Position numbers and translations under genes: made by a program
In this document: one piece after another, positions 16,121-24,694 of the stretch
Layout of the letters: every line of letters begins with the position of its first letter
Numbering within the stretch: position 1 is the first letter of the stretch
Notes under the pieces: model-generated
Told to the model about the DNA's origin: nothing
Seen by the model: only the letters and a program-made list of their open reading frames with translations
Databases searched by the model: none
Assembly (NCBI GenBank): GCA_023264735.1
Contig: JAHFVD010000044.1
Span: forward strand, 15,030 to 61,998
DNA: 46,969 nt
Direction: 5' to 3'
Origin: Mycobacterium sp.
GTDB taxonomy: Bacteria; Actinomycetota; Actinomycetes; Mycobacteriales; Mycobacteriaceae

Positions 16121-17323
16121 TCAACGCGGTGTGTGGACTACCGGCAACCGTCGGCAGACCCGCAATTCCGAGATCTCGTATTCCACCAATGATTCGTCGG
16201 GCACCGTGAATTCGCCGAGAGTCGCGATGGCTTCGTTGATGCAGGTTCGTAGCATCAGTCGGGCGAAGTTCGCGCCGACGCACCGGTGCGGGCCGTGACC
16301 GAAGGCCATGTGCCTGTTGGATTCTCGTTCCATCACGACCTCGTCTGGGTTCGGGAATTCGCGATCGTCGCGATTGACCGATCCGAAAATCAGGGCGACC
16401 CGGTCGCCCTTCTTCACCTGGCAGCCGTCGACCTCGACATCTTCGGTCGCGGTACGCGCGATATAGGTGACCGTGGTGGCAAGTCGCAGAAATTCCTCGA
16501 CCGCGCGAGGCATCAGTTCCGGCTCGGCTTCCAGCCTGCGGCGGTCCTCTGGGTGGCCCGCCAGGTGATAGAGGGCGTAACACAATGTCGATGCAGTGGT
16601 GTCCACCGCGCCCAGGAACAACGACACGACCAACTGGACCGCCTCGATCTCCGAGATCGATCCGTCCATTTGCGCGTCGACGACTGCTTGCACGACATCG
16701 TCACAACGGTTCTCGGGCAGCCTACGACGGGCAAGGTCGTTGGTGACGAACTCCGTCGCCTCGCGCCAGCTACGCATGATCTCGTCAGGGGACGCGTGAC
16801 GCGGGCCCATCATGTAATGCGCCCACCTCTTGAACGTCTCGTATTCTTCGATGGGCCAATGCAGCCACTTCATCCCGATCAGCAGGATCACCGGGGTGGC
16901 GAAGTCGACGCTCATATCGAAGGCGTCCTTGCCCGCCAGCGGAGCAAGAACCTCCCGGCAGGTCTCGCGGACCAACGACTCCGCGGACTGGATGGCCGTG
17001 TTGGTGAAGAACGGGGTCATGATCTTTCGGTACAACCGGTGCGGCGCCCCGTCGCTATCGCCCGGCAGGAACCTATCCGGCAACGGCGGCAGCAATCTGC
17101 CCTCGCGGGCACAGAAAAGCGATTCGTTCGCCCCGACGGAGTAAACCTCCTCGAAACGGCTGGCGATCCAGAATCCGCCGTCCTGATCGCTGCGCAACAA
17201 ACCTGGCGTTTTCCGGAAACCAGCCCACAGGTCCCACGGGTTCACCGCGTACTGCTGATCCATAAAGCTGTATCCCGCAGCGGTACCGACCTCTTCGGCA
17301 ACCTCGGCGATCTGATCTGACAT
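16121..17323 (-). CDS. Cytochrome P450
   Basis: 400 residues. The I-helix is LGAVDTTAS (Asp in place of the usual Glu before TT), ExxR is EEFLR, and the heme loop is FGHGPHRCVG with the cysteine near residue 348. AGGGAGAGGAG precedes the ATG. It is the first gene of leftward unit A, controlled by the promoter-operator at 17548-17606, and so belongs to the same putative regulon as the beta-oxidation genes. Initial hydroxylation of the growth substrate is the likely role. The ferredoxin at 22343 is the nearest redox partner. Confidence 0.97.
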   Translation of the reverse strand: MSDQIAEVAEEVGTAAGYSFMDQQYAVNPWDLWAGFRKTPGLLRSDQDGGFWIASRFEEVYSVGANESLFCAREGRLLPPLPDRFLPGDSDGAPHRLYRKIMTPFFTNTAIQSAESLVRETCREVLAPLAGKDAFDMSVDFATPVILLIGMKWLHWPIEEYETFKRWAHYMMGPRHASPDEIMRSWREATEFVTNDLARRRLPENRCDDVVQAVVDAQMDGSISEIEAVQLVVSLFLGAVDTTASTLCYALYHLAGHPEDRRRLEAEPELMPRAVEEFLRLATTVTYIARTATEDVEVDGCQVKKGDRVALIFGSVNRDDREFPNPDEVVMERESNRHMAFGHGPHRCVGANFARLMLRTCINEAIATLGEFTVPDESLVEYEISELRVCRRLPVVHTPR

Positions 17324-17547
17324 AGTTCACTCCTCTCCCTTGGACGTGGGCAAGTCTCCACACCGACAACGGCACATATCGTCGGCTGGAACCGGTGCAC
17401 CGTTTCCGTCCGCCTGGACCGGCAAGGGCTGATCCAACGGTCGCGACTCCCTGGCATTCTGAAAGCGCGCGCGCATGGCGCTGGGCACCACGCCCAACCA
17501 ACACCGCGCCTGGCCGCTAGCCAGGGACACCATCACCGACACCCATC

Positions 17548-17606
17548 CTGTCTGCAAACGCCGCTTTCAGATAGTTCAGCATGGCGAACCTCCCGCAATA
17601 CGTCAA
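17548..17606 (-). promoter_or_regulatory. Regulon module A: promoter plus inverted-repeat operator (P450 unit)
   Basis: Reading leftward: TTGACG (17606-17601), 17 bases, CATGCT (17583-17578), 3 bases, then arms CTATCTGAAAG (17574-17564) and TTTGCAGACAG (17558-17548) around a 5-base spacer. The operator would cover the transcription start, as expected for a repressor. The 5' leader to the P450 ATG at 17323 is about 240 bases. Five further copies of the layout are annotated below. Confidence 0.8.
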
Positions 17607-17659
17607 GAGCCCACCGCGCACTGCCGGATCGCCCCGGAGACACCTCGGATGCGGCGGAC

Positions 17660-17720
17660 TTGACCTTCGCGCCGAGCAGGGCCACACTGACGTCTATCTG
17701 AAATCACGATTTTCGGATAC
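17660..17720 (+). promoter_or_regulatory. Regulon module B: promoter plus operator (FadE-SDR-thiolase unit)
   Basis: Reading rightward: TTGACC (17660-17665), 17 bases, CACACT (17683-17688), 5 bases, then arms CTATCTGAAAT (17694-17704) and TTTTCGGATAC (17710-17720). It is back-to-back with module A and the -35 boxes are about 54 bases apart. It should drive the acyl-CoA dehydrogenase operon starting at 17842. A smaller ACACA/TGTGT repeat downstream was not used. Confidence 0.85.
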
Positions 17721-17841
17721 GAGGCGCCCCGGCGGTGCGCCGATAACACAGTTCGGTTGTGTATTTCGGCGCTGTGGGCGCACCACGATTTCGTTTCGTG
17801 AGGCTCATGTGACGGCAGCGAATAAAGGAGGTACCGGCGAG

Positions 17842-18945
17842 ATGACGTTCAGCCCAGGACCGGAAGCGGAAGAGTTACGTGGCGTCGTTCGCGACTTTCT
17901 CCAGCGCCGGTCTAGTGAGAGCGACGTCCGCCGGCTCATGGAGACAGAGACCGGCTACGACATCGCCGTGTGGCAGCAGGCCGCTCGAGAACTCGGCCTA
18001 CAGGGCCTCGTGATTCCCGAGCGTTGGGGCGGCTCAGAAGCGTCGCTGGTGGAACTGGGAGTCGTCGTTGAGGAGATGGGCCGGGCGCTGTTCGGTGGTC
18101 CATTCCTCGGTACGGCACACGCCACGGCAACTTTGCTTGCCGTCGGGGACGCTGCGGCAAATGCGGAATACTTCCCGCTCATCGCCGCGGGCGACCTGGT
18201 CGCGACAGTCGCTTGGGGTACTACCGACCCGCTGCAGACCGGCATCATCGCCACTCGGGAAGGCGACGGCTGGGAGTTGACCGGCACGGCTGACGTGGTG
18301 ATCGACGCGCCTACCGCGGGTCTTGTTCTGGTGCCGGCGGAAACGCCGCAAGGGCGCGGCCTTTTCGCAACCACACCCGAAAGCCGCGACCCGCTGGTTG
18401 CACTGGATTCCAGCCGTCGGCTGACCCGAATCCGATTCCTGCACACGCCATCCCGGGCCGTAGGAACCCCCGGCAGCATCGACCAGGAATTGGATACCGC
18501 CCGCGACCAGGCGGTTACGTTGCTGGCCTGCGAACAACTCGGTGGCGCCGCCAAGCTGCTCGAGATGTCGGTCGACTACGCAAACATGCGTGTCCAATTC
18601 GGCCGCAAAATCGGGTCATTCCAGGCAATAAAACACCGCTGCGCTGACATGCTCATCGAGGTTGAATCGGCCCGGTCGACCGCGCACTACGCAACCTGGG
18701 CTGCCGTGCACGAGCCCGATGATCTACCGGTCGCGGCAAGCCTGGCTGGCGCAGTGTGTTCCGAGGCATACACCCGCGCGGCACTGGACAATATCCAGAT
18801 TCACGGCGGGATTGGTTTCACCTGGGAACACCCCGCGCACCTCTATCTCAAGCGGGCCAAGAGCAGCCAGCTGTTCCTCGGCTCCCCACCGTGGCATCGG
18901 TCCAGACTCGGTCACCTTCTCGAGGTACCGGAGGTGTTCGCGTGA
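17842..18945 (+). CDS. Acyl-CoA dehydrogenase (FadE-like), first of a pair
   Basis: 367 residues from ATG 17842, chosen because AAAGGAGG lies ten bases upstream; the frame extends to 17581, but that part covers the promoter and is not protein-like. It has the N-terminal helical domain ('LGLQGLVIPERWGGSEASLV'), a middle beta domain and C-terminal helices with 'ANMRVQFGRKIGSFQAIKH' and 'IQIHGGIGFTWEHPAHLYLK'. Its GTGA overlap with the next FadE gene suggests one alpha2beta2 enzyme, as known for mycobacterial sterol side-chain FadE pairs. Alpha,beta-desaturation of a bulky acyl-CoA is the likely reaction. Confidence 0.95.
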   Translation: MTFSPGPEAEELRGVVRDFLQRRSSESDVRRLMETETGYDIAVWQQAARELGLQGLVIPERWGGSEASLVELGVVVEEMGRALFGGPFLGTAHATATLLAVGDAAANAEYFPLIAAGDLVATVAWGTTDPLQTGIIATREGDGWELTGTADVVIDAPTAGLVLVPAETPQGRGLFATTPESRDPLVALDSSRRLTRIRFLHTPSRAVGTPGSIDQELDTARDQAVTLLACEQLGGAAKLLEMSVDYANMRVQFGRKIGSFQAIKHRCADMLIEVESARSTAHYATWAAVHEPDDLPVAASLAGAVCSEAYTRAALDNIQIHGGIGFTWEHPAHLYLKRAKSSQLFLGSPPWHRSRLGHLLEVPEVFA

Positions 18946-20141
18946 CCGGGACATCAGACCTCGAGGTGGCCACGTCCTTGGTCAAGGACTTCCTGGCGCA
19001 ACACCCGGTGGAAAGCACACCCGACCACGAACTCCGCGCAGCGAGGTTCGACGCCGGTCTCGCTTTCATCCACTTCGACAAGGGCTTCGGCGGCCTGGGA
19101 ATGGACGCCTCCTTGCAGCCGCTGGTCGAGGGGCTCTTCCGCGAGGCGGGCTGCGTGGACTGGATGGCCCGAAATCCGATCGGACTCGGTATGGCGGCGC
19201 CGACACTGCACGCCCATGGCAGCGACGAGCAACGCGCCAAGTACCTGCGCCCGCTGTTCACTGGGGAGGAGATCTGGTGTCAGTTGTTCTCCGAACCGGG
19301 CGCCGGATCCGACCTCGCAGCGCTCGCCACTCGGGCAGTCCGCGACGGTGACCACTACGTCGTGAACGGCCAGAAAATCTGGACATCGCTGGCACATGTC
19401 GCCCGGCGCGGAGTCCTCGTCGCGCGCACCGACCCAGCTCAGCCCAAGCATCGCGGACTCAGCTACTTCGTGCTCGACATGCACGCCCCCGGAGTCGATG
19501 TCCGCCCGCTGCGCCAGCTTACCGGGCACGCAGAGTTCAACGAGGTATTTCTCTCCGACGTACCGATTCCCGCCGACGACCGATTGGGAGCGGAGGGAGA
19601 GGGCTGGCGGGTCGCACTGACCACGCTGTCCAACGAACGAGTGGCGATCGGACGGCGCGCCACCCAGCGCGGGGCCGGCGCAATCGGCGCAGCCATGGCC
19701 GAATTCCGGAAAGCCGCTGCGGCCGGAGGCGTGGACGGGGCCAGTCGGGATCGACTACTTCGACTGTGGACGCGGGCGGAATCAGCCCGACTCACTAATG
19801 CACGGGCAGCGGCTCAGCGCGGCGCGAGCACGCCAGGACCTGAGGGTTCGATCGCCAAGCTGCAGACTGCCGAGCTGAACGCGGCTGTCTACGAATTCTG
19901 CGTCGACCTCCCGGGAGCCGGCGGGATGCTGATCGACGGCTACGAGATGTCCAGCCCGGAGGTATCCACCGCCGGTGGCGGGTCTCAAGACGTCCGTAAG
20001 GCGTTCCTGCGCTCACTGGCGAACACGATCGAAGGCGGAAGCTCTGAGGTGATGCGAAACATCTTGGGAGAGCGGATCCTCGGCCTCCCTGGCGAACCGA
20101 GGGTCGACAAAGATCGGCCGTGGAAGGACGTTCCACGATGA
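18942..20141 (+). CDS. Acyl-CoA dehydrogenase (FadE-like), second of a pair
   Basis: 399 residues from GTG 18942, which overlaps the upstream stop by four bases; the open frame upstream is only the antecedent gene in another register. '[20 protein letters not shown]', '[20 protein letters not shown]', '[11 protein letters not shown]' and '[20 protein letters not shown]' are typical FadE segments for FAD and acyl-CoA binding. Together with the preceding subunit it probably forms a heterotetramer. It lies in unit B ahead of an SDR and a thiolase, giving dehydrogenation, beta-hydroxy oxidation and thiolysis in one transcript; the hydratase must come from elsewhere. Confidence 0.95.
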   Translation: MTGTSDLEVATSLVKDFLAQHPVESTPDHELRAARFDAGLAFIHFDKGFGGLGMDASLQPLVEGLFREAGCVDWMARNPIGLGMAAPTLHAHGSDEQRAKYLRPLFTGEEIWCQLFSEPGAGSDLAALATRAVRDGDHYVVNGQKIWTSLAHVARRGVLVARTDPAQPKHRGLSYFVLDMHAPGVDVRPLRQLTGHAEFNEVFLSDVPIPADDRLGAEGEGWRVALTTLSNERVAIGRRATQRGAGAIGAAMAEFRKAAAAGGVDGASRDRLLRLWTRAESARLTNARAAAQRGASTPGPEGSIAKLQTAELNAAVYEFCVDLPGAGGMLIDGYEMSSPEVSTAGGGSQDVRKAFLRSLANTIEGGSSEVMRNILGERILGLPGEPRVDKDRPWKDVPR

Positions 20142-20250
20142 TCGACTCGATGGTCACCTGAGCACCCGCCCCATCCACTCCGCTCAAGGGCTCGACGATA
20201 TTTCGCTGGAGTCCTTGTGCGGCCCCAACCAACGAAGAGGAGTACACAAG

Positions 20251-21000
20251 GTGTCGTTATTGTCCGGTCAAACGGCGGTCGTCACTGGCGGCGCGCAGGG
20301 CCTCGGTTATGCAATCGCCGAACGGTTCATCGCCGAGGGGGCACGGGTGGTTCTCGGCGATCTGGATCTCGGCGTCGCGCAAGCGGCTGCCAAACAGCTC
20401 GGCGGCGAGGCCAAACATCAAGTCGCGCTGGCGGTGCGCTGCGACGTGACTCAAGCCGAAGAGGTCAATGTGCTGGTCTCCACAGCGGTGGAGCACTTCG
20501 GCGGATTGGACATCATGGTCAACAACGCTGGCATCACGCGTGATGCCACACTGCGCAAGATGACCGAGGACCAGTTCGATCAGGTCATTGCCGTGCATAT
20601 GAAAGGCACGTGGCACGGCCTCAAAGCGGCCGCAGCGATCATGCGTGAGAACAAGCGCGGCGCGATCGTGAACATGTCGTCGATCTCAGGCAAGGTCGGT
20701 CTGGTCGGCCAGACCAATTATTCGGCCGCCAAGGCCGGCATCGTCGGCATGACCAAAGCTGCCGCCAAGGAACTTGCTCACCTCGGCGTGCGGGTCAATG
20801 CAATACAACCGGGATTGATCAGGTCCGCCATGACCGAAGCAATGCCGCAACATATTTGGGATCAAAAACTAGCCGAGTTACCAATGGGCCGAGCCGGTGA
20901 GCCTGACGAAGTTGCCAAGGTCGCGTTGTTCCTGGCCAGCGATCTGTCGTCGTACATGACCGGAACAGTTCTCGAGGTCACCGGTGGGAGGCACATCTGA
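20251..21000 (+). CDS. FabG-like SDR, probable 3-hydroxyacyl-CoA dehydrogenase
   Basis: 249 residues from GTG 20251 (GAAGAGGAG upstream). It shows [18 protein letters not shown], 'GDLDLG' with acidic residues favouring NAD, '[20 protein letters not shown]', '[10 protein letters not shown]' and catalytic YSAAK. It resembles FabG and acetoacetyl-CoA reductase types. In the FadE-FadE-SDR-thiolase order it should oxidise the 3-hydroxyacyl-CoA before thiolysis. The stop overlaps the thiolase start by one base (TGATG). Confidence 0.94.
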   Translation: MSLLSGQTAVVTGGAQGLGYAIAERFIAEGARVVLGDLDLGVAQAAAKQLGGEAKHQVALAVRCDVTQAEEVNVLVSTAVEHFGGLDIMVNNAGITRDATLRKMTEDQFDQVIAVHMKGTWHGLKAAAAIMRENKRGAIVNMSSISGKVGLVGQTNYSAAKAGIVGMTKAAAKELAHLGVRVNAIQPGLIRSAMTEAMPQHIWDQKLAELPMGRAGEPDEVAKVALFLASDLSSYMTGTVLEVTGGRHI

Positions 21001-22214
21001 TGCGTGAAGCTGTAATCTGCGAACCGGTTCGGACCCCAATCGGCCGCTACGGCGGCATGTTCAAATCCCTGACCGCGGCCGACCTCGGAGTTGCCGCACT
21101 CCAGGGTTTGCTCCAACGAACCGGGATCGATTCTGGCGCAATCGAAGACGTTATACTAGGGCACTGCTTTGCCACCAGCGAGGCGCCGGCGATCGGCCGC
21201 ATCGTCGCGCTCGATGCCGGGTTGCCGGTTTCGGTGCCGGGCATGCAGGTCGACCGCCGCTGCGGATCAGGTCTGCAGGCCGTGATCCAAGCGTGTTCGC
21301 AGGTTGCCAGCGGAGACAACGACATTGTCGTGGCCGGCGGTGCAGAAAGCATGAGCAACGTCGCTTTTTATTCCACAGATATGCGATGGGGAGGTGCCCG
21401 CGGGGGCGTGAAAGTGCACGATGGCCTCGCTCGGGGACGCGCCACGGCAGGCGGACGCAACTATCCCGTCGCCGGCGGCATGCTGGAGACGGCCGAAAAC
21501 CTTCGCCGGCAGTACGGAATATCGCGGATAGAGCAGGATGAGCTTGCCGTGAGGTCGCATCAGCGCGCGGTGGCCGCACAAAAAGACGGCATCCTTGCCG
21601 AGGAAATCATCCCCGTGACAGTGCACACTCGTCACGGCGAGGAATTGATCGACACCGATGAACATCCGCGGCCAGATACGTCGGTGGAATCGTTGAGCAA
21701 GCTGAAACCCGTTCTGCTCAACAGCGATCCAGATGCGACGGTTACTGCCGGGAACTCCAGCGGCCAGAACGACGCCGCGTCGATGTGCATCGTGACGACC
21801 CGGGAGAAGGCCGACGAACTCGGACTCACCCCGTTGGTCCGCCTGGTGTCGTGGGGGTCGGCCGGTGTCGCACCCAAGATCATGGGCATCGGCCCAGTGC
21901 CGGCAACCGAGGTTGCGCTGCGGAAGGCCGACCTGCAGATGTCTGATATCGATCTGATCGAACTGAACGAAGCATTCGCCGCACAAGTGCTCGCTGTCGC
22001 ACGGGAGTGGAAATTCGCCGCAACCGACCTGGCGCGAATGAATGTACACGGTTCGGGGATCTCACTCGGGCACCCGGCCGGCGCGACAGGTGGCCGGATG
22101 CTTGCCGCGCTTGCACGTGAACTCAACCGCCGGGGCGCGCGCTACGGATTGGAAACCATGTGCATCGGCGGCGGGCAGGGCCTGGCTGCTGTTTTCGAAA
22201 GGATCGGCGCATGA
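21000..22214 (+). CDS. Degradative thiolase (acetyl-CoA acyltransferase)
   Basis: 404 residues, with GGGAGG eight bases before the ATG. The nucleophilic cysteine is in 'DRRCGSGLQAV', followed by 'NEAFAAQVL', the histidine in 'GHPAGATGGRML', and the second cysteine in 'MCIGGGQG'. All catalytic groups of the FadA-type thiolases are present. It should release acetyl- or propionyl-CoA from a 3-ketoacyl-CoA at the end of one beta-oxidation round. It is the last coupled gene of unit B; the ferredoxin follows after 128 bases. Confidence 0.96.
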   Translation: MREAVICEPVRTPIGRYGGMFKSLTAADLGVAALQGLLQRTGIDSGAIEDVILGHCFATSEAPAIGRIVALDAGLPVSVPGMQVDRRCGSGLQAVIQACSQVASGDNDIVVAGGAESMSNVAFYSTDMRWGGARGGVKVHDGLARGRATAGGRNYPVAGGMLETAENLRRQYGISRIEQDELAVRSHQRAVAAQKDGILAEEIIPVTVHTRHGEELIDTDEHPRPDTSVESLSKLKPVLLNSDPDATVTAGNSSGQNDAASMCIVTTREKADELGLTPLVRLVSWGSAGVAPKIMGIGPVPATEVALRKADLQMSDIDLIELNEAFAAQVLAVAREWKFAATDLARMNVHGSGISLGHPAGATGGRMLAALARELNRRGARYGLETMCIGGGQGLAAVFERIGA

Positions 22215-22243
22215 CCGTACGCACCCAGATGTTGAGGATCAAC

Positions 22244-22262
22244 GAGTTTCGGTCCGAAACTC
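22244..22262. promoter_or_regulatory. Perfect 19-bp palindrome upstream of the ferredoxin gene
   Basis: GAGTTTCGG and CCGAAACTC flank a single T. It lies between the thiolase stop and the ferredoxin ATG. It could fold as a seven-base stem with a five-base loop, or be an operator for a ferredoxin promoter; TAGAAT at 22289-22294 is a possible -10. It is unlike the regulon operator. Confidence 0.5.
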
Positions 22263-22342
22263 TCGCGAGGGTTCCCCCAATTCGTCGGTAGAATGAAGAT
22301 CCCGAACGCCAGCGATACGTAGGAAAGAGGCAAGGGGGCATC

Positions 22343-22540
22343 ATGCGAGTCCGTGCGGATCAGAATAAGTGCGTCGGAGCTGGAAATTGTGTTGCCTTAG
22401 CACCGGCCGTCTTCGACCAGAACATCGAAACCGGAATCGTCGAGCTACTTGACGAGTATCCGCCTGAGAGTGAGCGGGGCAATGTCGAACAGGCGGCCGA
22501 ATTTTGCCCCGCCCAAGCAATCTCGATCGAAGAAGACTAG
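22343..22540 (+). CDS. Single-cluster ferredoxin, P450 redox partner type
   Basis: 65 residues. Cys10 and Cys16 in 'CVGAGNC' and Cys55 in 'FCPAQAI' are the cluster ligands. The position where a [4Fe-4S] protein has its second cysteine is Ala13, so a [3Fe-4S] cluster is expected, as in mycobacterial ferredoxins that serve P450s. AGGGGG precedes the ATG. It probably delivers electrons to one or more of the P450s in the window. A strong hairpin follows the stop. Confidence 0.95.
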   Translation: MRVRADQNKCVGAGNCVALAPAVFDQNIETGIVELLDEYPPESERGNVEQAAEFCPAQAISIEED

Positions 22541-22553
22541 GCAGCCATACCGA

Positions 22554-22593
22554 TGGCCGACGTGCCGGCCTCATAATGCCGGCACGTCGGCCA
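22554..22593 (+). terminator. Strong 16-bp hairpin after the ferredoxin gene
   Basis: TGGCCGACGTGCCGGC (22554-22569) pairs perfectly with 22578-22593 around an eight-base loop, 13 bases after the ferredoxin stop. No T-run follows, which is common in mycobacterial terminators. It should separate unit B from the cyclase gene. Confidence 0.75.
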
Positions 22594-22671
22594 GAACCGA
22601 ATCATGGTGACATGCGGTGTGGTTAGCCGCACTGGCCCCCCGTTCACCGAATCACCGGAGGGGATCACGAA

Positions 22672-23640
22672 GTGACCACAGCCACAGCCAGTATCGAGAC
22701 GGTCCGGCAGCTGGCAGCGAGGTATTCGAATTGGGGCCGCTGGGGAGAACACGACCAGCTGGGCACGCTGAACCACCTACACCCCCACGACCGCGTCGTC
22801 GCCGCCCGACTGATCCAGACCGGCCAGACCATCTCCTTGGCCATCCCCCTCGACGATCACGGCCCACAACACCCATCCAGCGGCCGCCCCAATCCCATTC
22901 ACCTGATGACCGTCACCGGCCGCGACTTCATGGGATCCGAAGCAGCCGAACGCGACCCACAACGCCGCTACCTGCAAAACGCCGACGACATGCTGGTGTT
23001 AGCCACCCAATGCGCCACCCAATGGGACGGCCTGGCCCACGTCTTCTTCGAACAGAAAATGTACAACGGCTACTCGGCGGCCAACGTCTCCAGCGCCGGT
23101 GCCCGCCGCAACGCCATCACCACCGCCGCCAACCAGATGGCCGGCCGCGGTGTGCTCCTGGATCTGCCCGCCGCACTCGACGTGCCCCATCTCGCCCCCG
23201 GCTACCCCATCAGCGGCCAGGATCTCGACCGCGCCTGCGCCCACCACAACGTCGAGGTACGCCGCGGCGACTTCGTCCTGGTCCGCACCGGCGCCATCGC
23301 CCGGGTCCGCGAACGCGGCAACTGGGGCGACTACGCCGCCGGCGACGCCCCCGGCATGGGGCTGGACAGCGTCGCCTGGGTCGCCGACCACGAGATCGCC
23401 GGAATCGCCACCGACACCTGGGACGTCGAGGTACGACCCGCCCAGACGCCCGACGTCGCCCAACCCGTACACATCCTCTACATCGTCATGCTCGGCCTGT
23501 GGATCGGCGAAATCTTCGACCTCGAAACCCTCAGCACCGCCTGCCGCACAGCACAACGCTACGAATTCTTTTTCACCGCACCACCACTGACCATCACCCG
23601 AGGCATCGGCTCACCCATCAACCCACTGGCGATCCTATGA
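22672..23640 (+). CDS. Cyclase-family (kynurenine formamidase-like) hydrolase
   Basis: 322 residues, GTG start at 22672 with GGAGGGG upstream. The metal-site region reads 'TQWDGLAHVFFEQKMYNGY', close to the cyclase/formamidase family in which histidine and aspartate bind a divalent metal, and 'YEFFFTAPPL' is a typical family end. It may hydrolyse a lactone, amide or cyclic ester; a link to Baeyer-Villiger lactones is possible but unproven. Third codon positions are visibly richer in C than in neighbours, and it is followed by a truncated gene, so it may have arrived separately. It carries none of the regulon modules. Confidence 0.88.
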   Translation: MTTATASIETVRQLAARYSNWGRWGEHDQLGTLNHLHPHDRVVAARLIQTGQTISLAIPLDDHGPQHPSSGRPNPIHLMTVTGRDFMGSEAAERDPQRRYLQNADDMLVLATQCATQWDGLAHVFFEQKMYNGYSAANVSSAGARRNAITTAANQMAGRGVLLDLPAALDVPHLAPGYPISGQDLDRACAHHNVEVRRGDFVLVRTGAIARVRERGNWGDYAAGDAPGMGLDSVAWVADHEIAGIATDTWDVEVRPAQTPDVAQPVHILYIVMLGLWIGEIFDLETLSTACRTAQRYEFFFTAPPLTITRGIGSPINPLAIL

Positions 23641-23705
23641 CCACCGACCTACACACCTACGCCCGCGACGCCCAAACCCGGCCGGCCCCGGTGCAGCCGG
23701 TTCCT
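23637..23705 (+). pseudogene. 5' stub of a gene coupled to the cyclase gene
   Basis: An ATG overlaps the cyclase stop (ATGA) and starts MTTDLHTYARDAQTRPAPVQ with the same C-rich codon use. Around 23700 the composition changes abruptly, next to a small CCCC-GAAAAGT-GGGG repeat, and the frame then runs antisense into the convergent crotonase gene. It looks like the first 20 or so codons of a second gene of the cyclase operon, cut off by a rearrangement. The family is not recognisable. Confidence 0.45.
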
Positions 23706-23778
23706 CGCCCCGGCCGCGCTGCCCCGAAAAGTGGGGCACAACTTCGCGTTGACCGCGTTTTGCCGGTCGGCATGATTT

Positions 23779-24585
23779 TTAGATTCCCGACCATACCGGC
23801 GCACGCTTCTCCGCGAAGGCTCGCGGACCTTCCTTGGCATCGTTCGAATTATGCACTGCGGCACGTTCTTTCGCCGACAGTTCCCAACGAGCGGCCTCGG
23901 CTGGAATCTGTCCGCCGACGATGCCCCGGGCGACCCGCTTGCTGGCCTGCACAGCCAAGGGGGCGTTGGCGCTGATGCGCTCGGCGAGATCGAGTGCTCG
24001 ATCGAGTACGTCGCCGACGGGCACGACCTCGTTGACGAGATCGAGTTCCAGGGCCCGCCGGGCAGTGATCGGATCGCCGGTGAATATCAGTTCGTATGCC
24101 CGCTTGGGCGCAATCAGCTGAGGCAGCCGGAACAGGCCACCGGCGGCGGCAATGATGCCGCGTTTGACCTCGGGCAAGCCGAAGATGGCGTCCTCGGAGG
24201 CAATGGCCAGATCACTGGCGAGGACCAGCTCTGTGCCTCCACCCAGTGCTGCGCCGTTGACCGCAGCGATGGTCGGTTTGGAAATGTGGTGGGACACATA
24301 GCCGGCGAATCCCCACCGTGCGCGCGGGCCCTCGGCGGGTGCGATCGCTTCGCCGCGCGCGATGGCCTTGAGGTCGGCGCCCGCGCAGAACGATTTGCTG
24401 CCAGTTCCGGTCAGCACCACGCACCGGATATCCGGGTCGTCGTCCGCGGTGGCCATGGCGTCACCGACAGCGACGGTCACAGCGGCGTTGACCGCGTTGC
24501 GGGTATCGGGTCGATTGAGGGTGATGATCAGGATATGGCCACTGCGTTCGACCACCACGTCGGCATCGGGTTTGATGGCACTCAT
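23779..24585 (-). CDS. Enoyl-CoA hydratase (crotonase), catalytic residues intact
   Basis: 268 residues with AAGGAG before the ATG. 'FCAGADLKAIARGE' and 'GAALGGGTELVLASD' form the oxyanion hole. Both glutamates equivalent to Glu144 (GGGTEL) and Glu164 (FGLPEVKRG) of rat crotonase are present, so true hydratase activity is likely. It could supply the hydration step missing from unit B. It is the last gene of leftward unit C, 109 bases after the SDR. Confidence 0.94.
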   Translation of the reverse strand: MSAIKPDADVVVERSGHILIITLNRPDTRNAVNAAVTVAVGDAMATADDDPDIRCVVLTGTGSKSFCAGADLKAIARGEAIAPAEGPRARWGFAGYVSHHISKPTIAAVNGAALGGGTELVLASDLAIASEDAIFGLPEVKRGIIAAAGGLFRLPQLIAPKRAYELIFTGDPITARRALELDLVNEVVPVGDVLDRALDLAERISANAPLAVQASKRVARGIVGGQIPAEAARWELSAKERAAVHNSNDAKEGPRAFAEKRAPVWSGI

Positions 24586-24694
24586 GCCGATACTCCTTGT
24601 GGTAGAGGATATTTCAGCGGGTCGCCGTGGCGACCGCAGATAGCACCCTGATTAGCCGGGTCATGTCGACACATCATTGAACGCAGACAACGCC

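Noticed and set aside
16286..17320. Open frame of 344 codons on the plus strand opposite the P450 gene
   Set aside because: Antisense to a P450 with heme loop, I-helix and ExxR all present.
17744..17761. ACACA/TGTGT repeat just downstream of module B
   Set aside because: Five-base arms with a seven-base gap are expected by chance. It shares nothing with the other elements.
23700..23725. CCCC-GAAAAGT-GGGG motif considered as an insertion-sequence end
   Set aside because: No transposase, partner end or target duplication is visible. It is mentioned only as a landmark near a junction.
22617..23975. Open frame of 452 codons overlapping the cyclase gene in another register
   Set aside because: The translation is a proline/arginine/histidine-rich shadow of a C-rich gene. 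Only the short stretch after 23637 has a plausible start signal, and that is listed as a stub.
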